A stretch of DNA of 64,000 nucleotides from Harmothoe impar (GCA_947462335.1 OX381704.1:121082065-121146064); one strand, 5' to 3'; shown: positions 34,301 to 44,178, counted from the stretch's first letter. The notes: generated from the sequence alone by a model not told the origin. Translations and numbers: made by a program.

Positions 34301-36641
34301 TCCCTGAGCTGCACCAGCGGAGACGTCAGGCTGTTGATAGCTTTGTCCACGCCGACCTGAAGAGGGAAAACACGATACCGTAAAACCTTGTGTACCGGTA
34401 TACGCCTAGTATGAGCCACTCCCTGACTTTGGGCTGATTCTATAGCTGCAATGGCGATCTGATTATAGTGTCAGACTTTTGTACTGTACTAGAGGAGCTA
34501 AAACTCGCACATAAGCCACATCCGGAGTCTGCCAATCCTATAAGCCGCACTAGGAATTTGACTCGCATACTGGTCACAGCTTATATAATGTACCCGAGGT
34601 TTTAAGGTAAATATTTAATGAAACAATATGTACATGTAGATCTACACCAGTACAAGGAAATTGACTAATTATTTTCCAATATCAATATTTTTTAAGTTGT
34701 CCCTTTATCTCATTATGATCCATGAATGCAGCCCTGGCGAGTCTACTCTGTAATTAGTGATTTAGTCTGTAAAGGCGAGTTTTCGGTAAAGGCCGGTTAT
34801 CAAAGTTATCAACAAGAGGTATCCTTACCAGGTTAGTGGATAGGTTTACAAAATCTGCGTAGTCCTTGTTGATGAGTTCTATCATGGCCGACTGCAGGAT
34901 CTTGAGGTAGACGTTGAGGTCGTTACGGAGGTTCTCCAGCGGCACCCGGCGCCGACACTCCACCACGAACTGGTCCACGTTAAAGTCATCCTGAAACACA
35001 ACAACCATATGTACAGTTAATCATGCTTAGGCCACTTAAAGTCGATATCAGCTTTGCGGACACCGCCCGCACCCTCTAAAAGGGGCCGCATTGGTACTTT
35101 TTTTCATGCTTTTAGAAAAAAAATTGACCAAAAATAGCGCATGGAGGAAAACACCAGCAATACATTTGCAATAGTATCAATATCTCAGCTGTTAATTGGG
35201 GTAGCAACCTAATTAAAAAGGTATTTTAGACCTTATTTCCACATCCAGACATTAAAGTTCTAAATAAAAATAAAAAAAGGCCCTCCCGCACCTCCAGAAA
35301 ATAGGAAAACAAAATAAAATAAAAGGCGCCCTCCCGCACCCTGTTTTTCTAAAAAGCGTCCGCAAAGCTAATAATTGACTTTAAGTGCCCTTATTTGATA
35401 ATAATAATATTCGACATACCCCAAATTTCTGCAGGTAGTATGCAAACCAAATTGCCAATGCGGGTAATAGGATTCTCCTATAAAGTCGGGGTGCAGGTAA
35501 TACATGAGATGCGGGTAGTAGGCAAGAATTTACGGTAATTAGTAAGAGTTATTACATCGAAGATCTTAACACCCACACACTGATATGTTACATGGTAGTG
35601 CTTTGATGTACTAGGGTAGATTCACCTTGAGTATGACAAATATACATGTAGTCAATTGAGCTTTCTCAACCTACTAGTTCTACCCGGTAGCGGTACTCTG
35701 TGATGGTTGGGCCGCTGCTGCATAGCAACGACTCAAAGAGAACAATAGAAATTGCCATCAAGCGCCAGCGGAACCCACAGGCAATCAGTGGGTTTCTTGT
35801 GAACTACTCATACCGTACCAGGCATGACTTGTCGAGGAGACTCCACTCACGATAGTTCATTGGACAGGCCGTAAGGCCCGTAGGGTAGTGACGGCTGATC
35901 AGCTGATGAGGGGAACCGCAATGACTAGGCATGACATGAGATGGACACTCAAACTTGTGTTTATTCAATCACTCTAATCTCTTTATTTGTGAATAATGAC
36001 AAGGTTTATTTACCGCATAGAACTACTAGGAGTTTCATTTTACTTTTAGGAACTGGCAGGGAACTTGGGTGTGTGTGATCTACTCTGTCTGACTCTGAGT
36101 CTCTGAGAGTCAGACTCTCTTCCACCCCCTGACAGCCCTGTGCCCCCCCCCCCCCCGGGACCTGTGAAAAGTCGACGGTATCCCAGGTGAACTGAGCAAG
36201 ACCGAGTGAGTGAGTGAGTGAGTGAGTGAGCAAGTGAGTGAGACGCACACTTGTGTAATACAAAATATATCAAGTGCCCCCCCCCCTCCACCCCGGGCCG
36301 GGGTGCCACACCCACACTACCAGACAGTAACAATGTAAGTGTTGACTGTTTTAATACTGTGAGTGAGTGAGTGAGTGAGTGAGTGAGTGAGTGAGTGAGT
36401 GAGTGAGTGAGTGAGTGAGTGAGTGAGTGACTGAGTTCAGAGCAAGTCAGTGACTGAGTCAGTGAAGACTGAAGTGAGTGTTGAGACTCAGACTTGATTG
36501 ACTGTTGAGTGTTGTGTTGGCCGGGCGCCTCACCTTCATAAACTCCTCCTTGTTGAAGCTCAGGTTGACCGGACTGGGCGGCAGCGTCCTCTTCAGCGAC
36601 TCGGAGATCATCCTGCTGCTGAACGCATCGAGTTTACTCAC
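16310..36641 (-). CDS. COG2: COG2, conserved oligomeric Golgi complex subunit 2 (complete, 18 exons)
   Basis: Lobe A subunit of the COG tether, which captures retrograde intra-Golgi vesicles on the cytosolic face of the Golgi. Exons: 36641-36534, 34990-34829, 34356-34291, 30280-30200, 29207-29107, 28612-28504, 28203-28024, 27193-27081, 26575-26452, 26126-25987, 24902-24841, 24480-24314, 22126-21974, 20074-19999, 18314-18169, 17805-17669, 16911-16743, 16405-16310. All introns are GT-AG, every phase agrees, and the join is 2190 nt (729 residues; human about 738). Conserved signatures: NKDYADFVNLSTNL at residues 77-90, CLRTYATIDKMRDAE at 241-255, GYHTFMSKWSLPVYFQI in exon 10, RLYRRTN at 588-594, SDDDKIRLQL at 679-688. 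The start is the first ATG of exon 1; a second in-frame ATG ten codons on is possible. The donor of exon 4 (GTCGGT) is weak. Seven introns contain long minisatellites, six of them derived from the adjacent exon edge. Confidence 0.96.
16406..16742 (-). other. COG2 intron 17
   Basis: AT-rich, 337 bp. I see no repeat, exon or element in it. Confidence 0.8.
16925..17640. repeat. 38-bp minisatellite in COG2 intron 16, exon 17 derived
   Basis: About 19 units of 38 bp (CAACCATGAGTCAGCACTTT then ACGTACAGAGGTGACA). The second half matches 16871-16886 inside exon 17 and the first half matches intron sequence just upstream of exon 17, so the unit joins an exonic and an intronic piece while skipping the splice site between them. 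Units nearest 16925 carry both parts next to the real exon. Confidence 0.9.
17806..18168 (-). other. COG2 intron 15
   Basis: A 363-bp intron, AT-rich, with a stretch around 17940-18110 of the 'GTAGGAAAT...CAGAAATTCCAGC' type that recurs near 6125-6225 and 21840-21910. This looks like a dispersed repeat, not an exon. Confidence 0.6.
18284..19612. repeat. 65-bp minisatellite in COG2 intron 14 carrying the exon 15 acceptor
   Basis: About 20 nearly identical units of 65 bp. Each contains 31 bp of the 5' end of exon 15 (18284-18314) plus its acceptor and pyrimidine tract (minus strand TGTCTTACAG before AGAGTCTGG), followed by 34 bp of intron. The exon-proximal unit is the real junction. Units far from the exon, near 19320-19610, are the most altered (missing or changed bases, CTCGTCCACACT). 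Confidence 0.95.
19613..19998 (-). other. Remainder of COG2 intron 14
   Basis: Unique AT-rich sequence plus one dispersed GATGCA/GCTGCATTCATGCATC motif near 19935-19985. No exon. Confidence 0.7.
20108..21620. repeat. 19-bp minisatellite with 291-bp higher-order unit, COG2 intron 13
   Basis: About 80 units around CCTTAAACTGGGCAGCCGG, with frequent AGCAGCC and AGAGGG variants. A block of some 15 units repeats with a period of 291 bp (the AGCCTATAACTGG variant at 20385, 20676 and 20967). Unlike the other COG2 arrays, I find no match to either flanking exon edge. Confidence 0.9.
22127..23665. repeat. 66-bp minisatellite in COG2 intron 12 carrying an exon 13-like acceptor
   Basis: About 23 units of 66-67 bp (ACATCAGTAAGAGCTGCATC, AACAGGTGCTGCATTCAGGT, TACATCATTTAACTG and so on). 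On the minus strand each unit holds TGTGTTGTTACAGTTAA, close to the genuine exon 13 acceptor TTGTGTTGTTGCAGTTGAA at 22120-22138. Unit length is a multiple of three, so some frames stay open across units. Confidence 0.9.
23666..24313 (-). other. Remainder of COG2 intron 12
   Basis: Dispersed GATGCA-type repeats at 23720-23760 and 24205-24295 flank about 450 bp with 'gcaggaccgg' phrases in both orientations (23875-23905, 24108-24140), possibly a small decayed inverted-repeat insertion. No exon. Confidence 0.5.
24620..24680 (-). repeat. Second, decayed copy of the exon 12 acceptor edge in COG2 intron 11
   Basis: ACACGCCCATCGGGTCTGTG plus GTAGCGGCCAGATGGAACAT resembles the 5' end of exon 12 at 24432-24480 (GTGTAGCGGCCAGGTGGAAC), 190 bp away, and includes the region of the acceptor, though the AG is followed by changed bases. 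It reads as a single ancient duplication of the exon edge. Confidence 0.7.
25185..25986. repeat. 29-bp minisatellite in COG2 intron 10 carrying the exon 10 donor
   Basis: About 28 units. On the minus strand each reads CCCGTCTACTTCCAAATAAG then GTATTACTG, which is the last 20 bases of exon 10 (encoding PVYFQI plus two bases) followed by its donor. The real junction is the unit at about 25978-26006. Units next to the exon are almost identical; those at 25190-25300, furthest away, differ most. Confidence 0.95.
26127..26451 (-). other. COG2 intron 9
   Basis: A 325-bp AT-rich intron with nothing recognisable beyond simple sequence. Confidence 0.8.
26780..27005. mobile_element. Inverted-repeat element, TATAAGCC family, COG2 intron 8
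   Basis: Ends CCGTAAAACCTTGCGTATAA and, inverted, ACTTATACACAACGTTTTACGG. Same layout as 558-749, 226 bp long, non-coding. Confidence 0.75.
27194..28023 (-). other. COG2 intron 7
   Basis: Two small inverted-repeat elements (27244-27444 with TACCGTATGTTCTCG ends; 27850-28012 with TACCGTATTCAATG and CCAATACGGTA ends) separated by about 400 bp of AT-rich sequence without features. Confidence 0.65.
27850..28012. mobile_element. Inverted-repeat element, AAGCGCC type
   Basis: TACCGTATTCAATGTAAAAA at the left is partly mirrored by TTTTACGTCCAATACGGTA at the right, with 'aagcgcccctcc' phrases inside. The end of this element is 12 bp from the donor of COG2 exon 7. Confidence 0.6.
28850..29075. mobile_element. 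Inverted-repeat element, AATTCTC family, COG2 intron 5
   Basis: TACCGTAAATTCTCGCGTAT and its complement at the right end; interior shares GGTATCAAAAGAAAGCTGAG with 15576-15799. It stops about 30 bp from the donor of exon 5. Confidence 0.8.
29166..30010. repeat. 84-bp minisatellite in COG2 intron 4 carrying the exon 5 acceptor
   Basis: About ten units. Each holds 42 bp of the 5' end of exon 5 (29166-29207), its TAG acceptor and 40 bp of intron with an ATATATAT run. The period is 84, a multiple of three, but the acceptor itself reads CCC TAG in the exon 5 frame, so use of an upstream decoy would add codons ending in a stop. Confidence 0.95.
30281..33806. repeat. 3.5-kb minisatellite in COG2 intron 3 carrying an exon 4-like acceptor
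   Basis: More than 100 units of 25 or 31 bp (plus 24- and 30-bp variants) built from GCACTTTCTGTAACAG, GTAACAG and GTAATGTAT. On the minus strand each unit is a pyrimidine-rich tract, TTACAG and AAAGTGC, matching the true exon 4 acceptor (CTCTTACAG before AAAGTTCGC at 30283-30272). Several frames stay open for 430-740 codons because the units contain few stops; these are not genes. Confidence 0.95.
33807..34290 (-). other. Remainder of COG2 intron 3
   Basis: About 480 bp of unique sequence between the minisatellite and the donor of exon 3. No element or exon recognised. Confidence 0.75.
34378..34607. mobile_element. Decayed inverted-repeat element, TATAAGCC family, COG2 intron 2
   Basis: Begins CCGTAAAACCTTGTG and ends CGAGGTTTTAAGG, with 'ataagccaca' phrases inside. 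More diverged than the other copies. Confidence 0.6.
35033..35397. mobile_element. Inverted-repeat element with CACTTAAAGTC ends, COG2 intron 1
   Basis: CACTTAAAGTCGATATCAGC followed by TTTGCGGAC faces GTCCGCAAAGC and TTGACTTTAAGTG. The 365-bp interior has 'ccctcccgcacc' phrases. Non-coding MITE-like element; the family is not identified. Confidence 0.75.
35398..36533 (-). other. Remainder of COG2 intron 1
   Basis: Holds a decayed inverted-repeat fragment ending near 35535, C/G runs at 36145 and 36280, and GTGA/GAGT microsatellites at 36204-36240 and 36358-36431. No exon recognised. Confidence 0.65.
36358..36431. repeat. GTGA microsatellite close to COG2 exon 1
   Basis: About 18 uninterrupted GTGA units, 100 bp inside intron 1 from the exon 1 donor, with a shorter run at 36204-36240. 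Confidence 0.9.
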
Positions 36642-36901
36642 AAATTAACTTTAATTCAGTTTTATTTCACTTGACTGCTTTACTTCGCCAACACGGCACA
36701 GGAAGTACTCGGCAGGAAGTCTCTGTTTCTACCTCCGTGCGCTTTGACTGAAGAGCTCTAATTAGTTTTTGTGCGTCTCACGAGAGGGCGCCCATTGTCG
36801 TTTGCCGCGCTCGATATGCTCAACTTGGCTCAACGTAGCTCAGGCGACCTGAACTCTTATTTTCTCCGTTCCTTCGTAATAGGAAGATCATTTTGTATCT
36901 T

Positions 36902-37225
36902 AGGGAGTGCTCATTTTTTAACAACAGGGGGTGGTGGTGGATTTGGGGGGGGGGGGTGTAAAAAATTTGGACCCCTTGACCGGGGGGGGGGGGTAAAAAA
37001 TTTTGACCCCTCTTGGGGGGGGGGTGAAAAAAATGCAACCTGTTTTGACGGAAAAAGCCCGCGCGTTACTATGCTACAAAGGGGCGCGAACGCGCGCGAT
37101 TTTCGGCCTGCCGGGGGGGGGGGTAAAAAATTTCGACCCCTCTAGCGGGGGGGGGTAAAAAAATTTCGCGCGCTCCGCGCGAAATCTCACCACCCCCCCC
37201 TGTTCTTAAAAAATGAGCACTCCCT
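36902..37225. mobile_element. G-rich inverted-repeat element, copy 3
   Basis: The left end AGGGAGTGCTCATTTTTTAA faces TTAAAAAATGAGCACTCCCT. Core GCCCGCGCGTTACTATGCTA as in copies 2 and 4. The Gly-rich frames across it come from the G runs. Confidence 0.85.
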
Positions 37226-37278
37226 TAATGAGGACCTAAAAAAAAAAAAAGAGTTCAGGATACCAGCACTTTGAGAGT

Positions 37279-37462
37279 AGGTGAGTTCGGTAGCAGGTTT
37301 TTATTGAGCGGATCTACCACCCTGCCTACGGCTACTACCTGAGCCCACCCATCACAAAGACCCAGCTAAGTTTTACTGAAGCCTGTTCCTTGCGAGGGGT
37401 GGTCTGGGGGAGTAGGCAGGCTGGTAGATCCGTTCAATAAAAACCTGATACCGAACTCACCT
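37279..37462. mobile_element. Inverted-repeat element with 50-bp ends
   Basis: AGGTGAGTTCGGTAGCAGGT and about 30 more bases are mirrored at the right end, with TA on both sides as a possible target duplication. The core is about 80 bp and non-coding. A mariner-type non-autonomous element would fit the TA. Confidence 0.8.
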
Positions 37463-38627
37463 ATTGGAGGAATGGGTGCGCGCAGGTGCTTGCCCGCACA
37501 TTTTCGGCCATAAATATTTTGAATTTCTTTATTTTCTCTTTTACCTAGACAAGTTTCAGATTTTTCTTAGCGCTAAAAATGTATCAAAAACTAAATTTAA
37601 AAGGCCACCCCCCCCCCCCCCCCCGTGACATTGCAGATATCTTTCAAATTCCATGACATGTGGGAATCCCGTAAGAGAGATATTTGGTTCTATTAGACAC
37701 ACGCTGTGTTTACAAGGTCACAGATATGTTCACTGAGTACATGTTACACACATTGGGGGTCGGCTTAAAAGCAGGCCGGCTTATCACACTGTTTTAATAC
37801 GGTATTCACTATTACATTGACATTTCCCGATGGAACACTGATCAGTCTGTTCCTTCACTAACTAGATCTATACCAGTTTACACGTTGGTGTCAACATGGA
37901 ATACGACCAGCCTGAGGAACGACCTCAGATACCCAAAAATGTCAATGGAATAGCAATTCTATTAGCCAATGATCATAATACATGTATGTGTGTATATCTA
38001 GACGAGGGAGGGCGGGGGGGGTCTGGCATGACCCCCAGTTTTATTCTTGCATTCTACAAACATTCTGCTGCATTTTCATGTAGGTCTAAGCTTGTTGAGT
38101 CCGGGTTATCTACTTGAATATTTAGGTGGATTCTGAAACTAAACATAAACATGCACGAATCTTGTCCTAGAGAGTCCCCTCTACACTTTACCCCACCAGA
38201 ACCATTCCGAAGTTGCTACACCACCTGCCCCCTCCTGAAAGCGGGTAGAATATTTTTTATCCCCTCCCCCCTCGACACGGCGGTTTTAAAAATCGACACG
38301 GGCGACACGGCCGTTTTTAAAATCGACGGGCATGCTAAGATTGAGTAGAAAGTATAGCTATGTATGGAATAAAAATCGACAGTGACACAGCCCTTTTGCT
38401 TAAATCCAACACGGTGACACTGCCAAAATTCTGGGTACCAATGTAATAATGTAGAGGCAAATATATTACGCACGCCCGTGCTAGCTCTCCTAGGTGCACG
38501 TACACACGTTAAGAGCGCAATCTTAACCTAAGAATTAAGACTATCTTAATTGTCTTAAAATTAATTCTGACACTACTCCCTAGAGGGTGCCACACTCTTA
38601 ACACAGAATTAAGACCGTCTTAAATAT

Positions 38628-40210
38628 ACAGCAGTCCAACATTATAGCACTTCAATGCACTATATGGATATATATCTAAAACTGGACATCGACATCCATG
38701 TAATAGAATCCTTCTAACAGAAAGCTATATTTAGTAGAAGTAGAAATCAATGAATATCTATATAAGGGAGAACACCATGTTCATGCCTATGAATATGTCT
38801 GTGCGTATGTTCATTTCAAAATTCAAGATTGCAACCATTCATTGAATGCCACCATGCTTTCAATGTAATCTCGAATTGCAGTTGCAGTAATTTGATACTA
38901 ATAAAAATAAATCTATTCTATTTTTCTTTCATGAACATTTGGCACCCCATAGGTTTAGGATGGCCACCATTCATTGAATGCCACAATGCTTTAAATGCAA
39001 TCTTGAAATGTAGTTGCATTAATTCTATACTGTTAAAAAAATCCAATTTAGTTTTTTTTTCATGAAGAGTTGGCACCCCATAGGTTCAAGATGGCCACCA
39101 GTCATTGAATGCCATGATGCTTAAATGCAATCTTGAATTGCAGTTGAATTAATTTGATTTAAAAAAAAAACACTTTCTTTTTTTTCTTTCATGAACAGTT
39201 GGCACCCCATACATTCAAGATGGTTACCAGTCATTGCATGCCACAATGCTTTAAGTGCAATCACGAATTGAAGTTGCATTAATCTGATACTAATAAAAAA
39301 GCTAATTCTATTTTTTTTTTAAATTCATGAACAGTTGGCACCCCATATATCTAAGATGACTACCATTCATTGAATGCCCCGATGCTTGAAATGCAATCTC
39401 GAATTGTAGTTGCATCAATTTAATGCTAATAAAAAACAAATTCTCATCGATTTTTCTTTTATGAATAGTTGGCACCCCATAAGGTGGCTACCATTCATTT
39501 TTAATGCAAATACAATGCGTTAAGTGCTATCATGAATTGTAGTTACAATTAATCTGATACTAAAAAAAAGAAATATTCTATTTGATTTTTCTTTCATGAA
39601 CAGTTGGCACCCCATAAATTGAAAATGCACCCAGCACCCAGGTCAACAGCTATATACAACAAGTGTACCTCCCCTGCCTGTTCTCCTTCAATGCAGAGTG
39701 AAGAGGGTGGAAGGGGGTGACCATCGACAGTGCATAAACACTTTGATTGGATGACAATGCAGTTTGTATATTACAACTCTAAATTTGTGCAACGAAAATC
39801 ATCAAGAAATACTAAGTATTTTTTCCAAAGAATAGGTTTTCTAGAATGGCTCGATACTCAGAAATCCTACTGCGAATAAAAAAAAGTCAAATTCTGATTC
39901 TAAACACCTGAAAAGTGAGAAATGCTGGCGTTCACGGTTTATGTAGGAAATGTACTAAAAACACCAAAAATATGCATTAAAACTCTAATTTTCTCAAAAA
40001 CTGTTCAGTAGGATTTTTTCTAACTGAGGTTCCAGTGTTTTCTACCCTCATATTACACATTGGCATAGAGAATATATTGGCACCTAGTCAGGATTTTGCC
40101 CTAGAAGCAATCTGTGAGGCAAAAAACAGCCAAAATGAGCCACTGGTCTGAAGTATAAAACTGGGCATCGATCACTATAGAGCTACAAAGAGAGAGAATC
40201 GATGTCCAGT
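38628..40210. mobile_element. Non-autonomous element with internal 145-bp tandem repeats, copy 2
   Basis: Same ends and 3' hairpin as 8805-10622 but about 235 bp shorter, because the internal array has fewer units. The non-repetitive tail (from AATGCACCCAGCACCCAGGT to ATCGATGTCCAGT) is closely conserved between the two. Confidence 0.8.
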
Positions 40211-40462
40211 AATTATCTTAACCTATCTCAAATTATCTTAAAAATGTTTCTAAGCAAATGAAGGTCTTGACCCCCAACCTGACCCTACCAAAAAAGTGTT
40301 TTAAAACAGATTTTGATTCTTTTATTCAATTGAAATACCATGTGCCATTGGTATAGCAAGTATACTTAACGTGAAGATGGTTTGTAAGGCATTAAAATTG
40401 AGTAAAATTACTGTCTAAGTTTTCATACTTTTCTATACCATTAAATCTCAAATATCCTTTGA

Positions 40463-40566
40463 CAAAACCCCGCCTATAAGCCGAATGTGAGTTTGAAGGA
40501 AAAGATTCGGCTTATAGCAAATAAAAACGCCAAAATAAATTCGGCTTATAGGCGGGGTTTTACGGT
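40463..40566. mobile_element. Compact inverted-repeat element
   Basis: AAAACCCCGCCTATAAGCCG and ATTCGGCTTATAGGCGGGGTTTT form an almost complete hairpin of 104 bp. It is related to the TATAAGCC family. Confidence 0.7.
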
Positions 40567-42015
40567 AGTTCACTCCAGTGATACTTTCTGTACCATTTGT
40601 GGCCAGTTTTGATCACTAGAATATATTATATGGCTATCTGAAGCACAAAATTCAAATTAGTGGCCTTTTTGAGCTAAAATCTGGGGACAGCATAACCTGG
40701 GAAATTGATACTTTCCATCATAATTGAAAAAGCACTGGAATATGGTCATTTTTTTATGGATTTTGAAAAATTACCTTTAAATAAATAGCATATGATCAGT
40801 TTACAAAAATGTCACAGATTTCATATTTTTATCATTTTCTGGCAGTTTGAAAAACCCAAAGAAAATGGCCAAAAGACTGTATTTCCCCCCAATACCAGTA
40901 TTTTCACATATTTATGGTAGCAGCCTAAATAAATGGCCTATTCACGTGAATATGTTTCTTTAAATGTCAATTTCCGTAGTCCTCAGCCCTCAAGGCTTCT
41001 CTCCAGTCTGTATTCTTGCATAAGCAGGCATGGGATTGGGTTTTGAAGAAAAATCCAAAAAGCAGCAAAAAGATGTGATCTGGGGGGAATTTTGTATGAT
41101 TTGCATGACATAAAGCCCTCTAGAGACTAAGACCCCCCCCCCCCTATTAATGTTAAAATATTTTTTCATTGGATCTGCACAAATCACAGGGATGACATTT
41201 TTGGCCTTAAAAATCCGGAAATCCGGAAGAATCCCATGCCTGATAAGATAAGTTTTTGAAAAACTGGAATCTGAAGTGTAACTCCAAACATCTCCAATAT
41301 GTAGTTAGTAAGGCATCAGTCCGCTATATGCCTGTCGGACCTGCAGGGGGGAGGGTCAACATTTTTCGTGCCAAATCTTACCATTACATGGGAGGCCTTT
41401 GAAGCATGTGGCTCCAGAGAGGTCAAAAGTGACCTGGCGACCTGGGCTGTTTTCCAGGCGACCTGGTACAATAATAAAAGCGACCTTGCGACTTTTTGAA
41501 AAAATTGACTATAGCATAAATGGTCTAAAAAACGACTTTGTGACCTGGGGCCCTTAATTTCGGCGACTTTCAGACCTCAGGGGGGGGGGACCCCTCTGCA
41601 CCCCCAAGCATAGTAGGATGCAGCTTTTTTTCTGCCCCCCCCCCCAAAAAAAATGAGGAGTCCAAATTTCTTACACCCCCCTCTCGCCAAGGGATCCAAA
41701 TTCTTTCCCCCTGCCCCCTGTATGAGCACTCCCTATGGGAAATATTGTCGCCCCTCCGCGCGAAATCTCGCCATCCCCCCCCTAGAATGAGTATCAGTCT
41801 GTATCCGGAGGAATTTAAATATTTTTCAAATGAAGGCCATAGGTAATGTTTTCAATGCAGGCCACCCTTTTGAAAATGTCCCCCCCGAAATGAATGGGGG
41901 TCGCCCAGTACTGCAGTAGCCCTACTGACGTGAGAGGATCGGGAGGCTTAGTAGGGGTACGAGAGTGGCTATCCCCCCCCCCCCCCCCCTGTGACTCATA
42001 AATAAACCCTCCCTA

Positions 42016-42338
42016 AGGGAGTGATCATTTTTTATCAACAGGGGGGGGGGGGGTTGGTTTGGGGGGGGGGGCAAAAAAATTTGGACCCCTTGACCGGGGG
42101 GGGTGTAAAAAATTTGGACCCCTCTTGGGGGGGGGGTCAAAAAAATTTAACCTGTTTTGGGCCAAAAAGCCCGCGCGTTACTATGCTCCAAAGGGCCCGC
42201 GCGCGCGCCGATTTCCGACCCTTAGGGGGGGGGGGGTAAAAAATTTCGACCCGTTGACCGGGGGGGGTGAAAAAAATTTCGCACGCTCCGCGCGGAAAAC
42301 CACCCCCCCCCCCTGTTGTTAAAAAATGATCACTCCCT
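42016..42338. mobile_element. G-rich inverted-repeat element, copy 4
   Basis: AGGGAGTGATCATTTTTTAT faces TTAAAAAATGATCACTCCCT. Interior as in copies 2 and 3. Confidence 0.85.
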
Positions 42339-42649
42339 AAATTCGAATCATTTCCATTCTGTGAGAGCTGCAGGCCGGCCCTGCTTGGCTGTTCACAACC
42401 AAAGTTTTCCGTCCGACAACACTGACCTACAAACCTACGTCATAGACACCCACCTCCCCCACCTCCTCCGCAACTCTCATGAATATTCAAATCCTATTTC
42501 AAACCCCGCCAGTCCTGGAAAAGTCATCGGCACGTCATACACAAGTAATCAACAACCACAAATACAATTCAGCCACGCACACTAAACATCCAGGAGCGCT
42601 CAGAGACCTCCATACCGAGGTTTCTGCGAGAATTGTGCACGATATGAGG

Positions 42650-42960
42650 GTAAACAAGGCGCGGGCGTCAGCACATTTGCTGTCTACTGGGGGCCGCCAT
42701 GTTGGATGTGAGTGCGGCTGCGCGGCGCGGTGCGCGCTGGGAGCCGGGGCTGACCACGTGACGCGGGCAGCCAATCAGCGGCCAGAACCCCTCACAGGTT
42801 GTTGTTTCATCGATGGTAGAGTGGACAGGAACGTCCAAGTCCCACCTTTCAATGGGTGTTTCTACCTATTTCTCTTAAAATCAAGTCGACATTTTTTCAC
42901 CAATTGACGCCCGGGCCCTGTGGACACCGCCGTGACTCGACAGAGGCGATTTGATCATGG
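42650..42960 (+). promoter_or_regulatory. CpG-rich promoter-like region, possible untranslated first exon
   Basis: The stretch is dense in CpG (GCGGCTGCGCGGCGCGGTGC) in an otherwise AT-rich area. It contains GCCGCCATGTTGG (YY1-like), CCACGTGAC (E-box) and CCAATCAG (CCAAT box) within about 100 bp. At 42957-42964 ATG is followed by GTAAAG, which could be a donor after a short leader exon on the plus strand. The gene it would serve is not visible; the assembly gap follows 1 kb on. Confidence 0.4.
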
Positions 42961-43978
42961 TAAAGTATAGTTTTTGAGTCATTTTCTCTGCGCACGGTTT
43001 GAGCGCGTATGGCGAATGTCATGTTTTCCAACGTAGTGAGAGTGTAACATGTTTTGAGGACAACATTTCGCCGAGATAGATCGGTGATTTGAAGTCAGAT
43101 GGTCTTGGGTTTTCTAGGAACCAATGGCTATTCACAGAAAGACGGTGATTGTGTATTTGTGTGACGGTTTGGGGCTGGGAGAGGGCGGAGACTGCGGCTG
43201 TGCGTTCATTGTTCGTGATGGGCCTCGCCGCCATGTTCGCCAACATCCCCGGCCCAGCTGACTGGGTCAGGCACCTACCCTCACTTCACAGGGGGAAAGG
43301 GGATCTAGGCCGCCTCCCCTCATGCCAAAACCTCACCACACAACAGGGGTGGGTGCTAGCGGGTCTCTGCCATACAAACCACGGTGAAAGTACTCACAGA
43401 AGTTGCTGAGATAGTGAGGGAGGGGAGTGTAAGATGATGGGTGTGTGTATTCAGTTGGGAAGACATGTTGCGTTGTGGATTGGGGGGAGGGGGTGTAGGG
43501 AAGTGCGTCACAATTTGACAGCTGAATCACCAGCATTCATTTACTATTTTTACTGTCCTGGGCAAAACCAGAAGATGAAGGCAAACATCAATTGGCACTG
43601 GTCACATTACCTACAGACATGCATATCTATATTTGATGGAAACTGAACAAGAAAAACTACCAGTTGATGTTGAGATAAATTGAACGTTCCCCCCCCTCTC
43701 TCCCGCCGACCCACAATGGCCACATCTGAGAAATCAAATTCCATGGTTTGAAGATGTCATCCAAGAAGATGACTTTTGAAAATCGACCATTGAACTAGCC
43801 AGTTTTCTTCTCGCAAACTTGAGTGCTCATATATCCCCTGTGAAAGGCAGCTTGTCCAGATCTATGTTCCACGGTGTCCAGTCCACAAGCATGTAACACT
43901 GAGCATTCAGTCTCATGGGGACCTTAAGTCACACAGACGGAGTACCGGTGGCCAATACAGGAGCATTTAAGCCGGTGG

Positions 43979-44178
43979 NNNNNNNNNNNNNNNNNNNNNN
44001 NNNNNNNNNNNNNNNNNNNNNNNNNNNNNNNNNNNNNNNNNNNNNNNNNNNNNNNNNNNNNNNNNNNNNNNNNNNNNNNNNNNNNNNNNNNNNNNNNNNN
44101 NNNNNNNNNNNNNNNNNNNNNNNNNNNNNNNNNNNNNNNNNNNNNNNNNNNNNNNNNNNNNNNNNNNNNNNNNNNNNN
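43979..44178. other. Assembly gap of 200 N
   Basis: Exactly 200 N between intergenic sequence and the middle of a 38-bp minisatellite that belongs to FRMD8 copy B. The round size suggests a placeholder. Confidence 0.99.

Larger units (their letters stand above)
36642..43978. other. Intergenic region upstream of COG2
   Basis: No gene is certain here. Contents: probable COG2 promoter sequence next to 36642; G-rich elements at 36902-37225 and 42016-42338, with remnants at 41580-42000; a long-inverted-repeat element at 37279-37462; the tandem-repeat element at 38628-40210; an inverted-repeat element at 40463-40566; and a CpG-rich stretch near 42650-42960. A short frame from the ATG at 37896 (MEYDQPEERPQIPKNVNGIA) precedes a GTATGT donor-like site at about 37983 and could be an exon, but I do not recognise it. 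40570-41560 is AT-rich without features. Confidence 0.6.

Noticed and set aside
36771..37145. Gly-rich plus-strand frame (and similar ones at 42021-42322)
   Set aside because: Caused by the G runs of the inverted-repeat elements.
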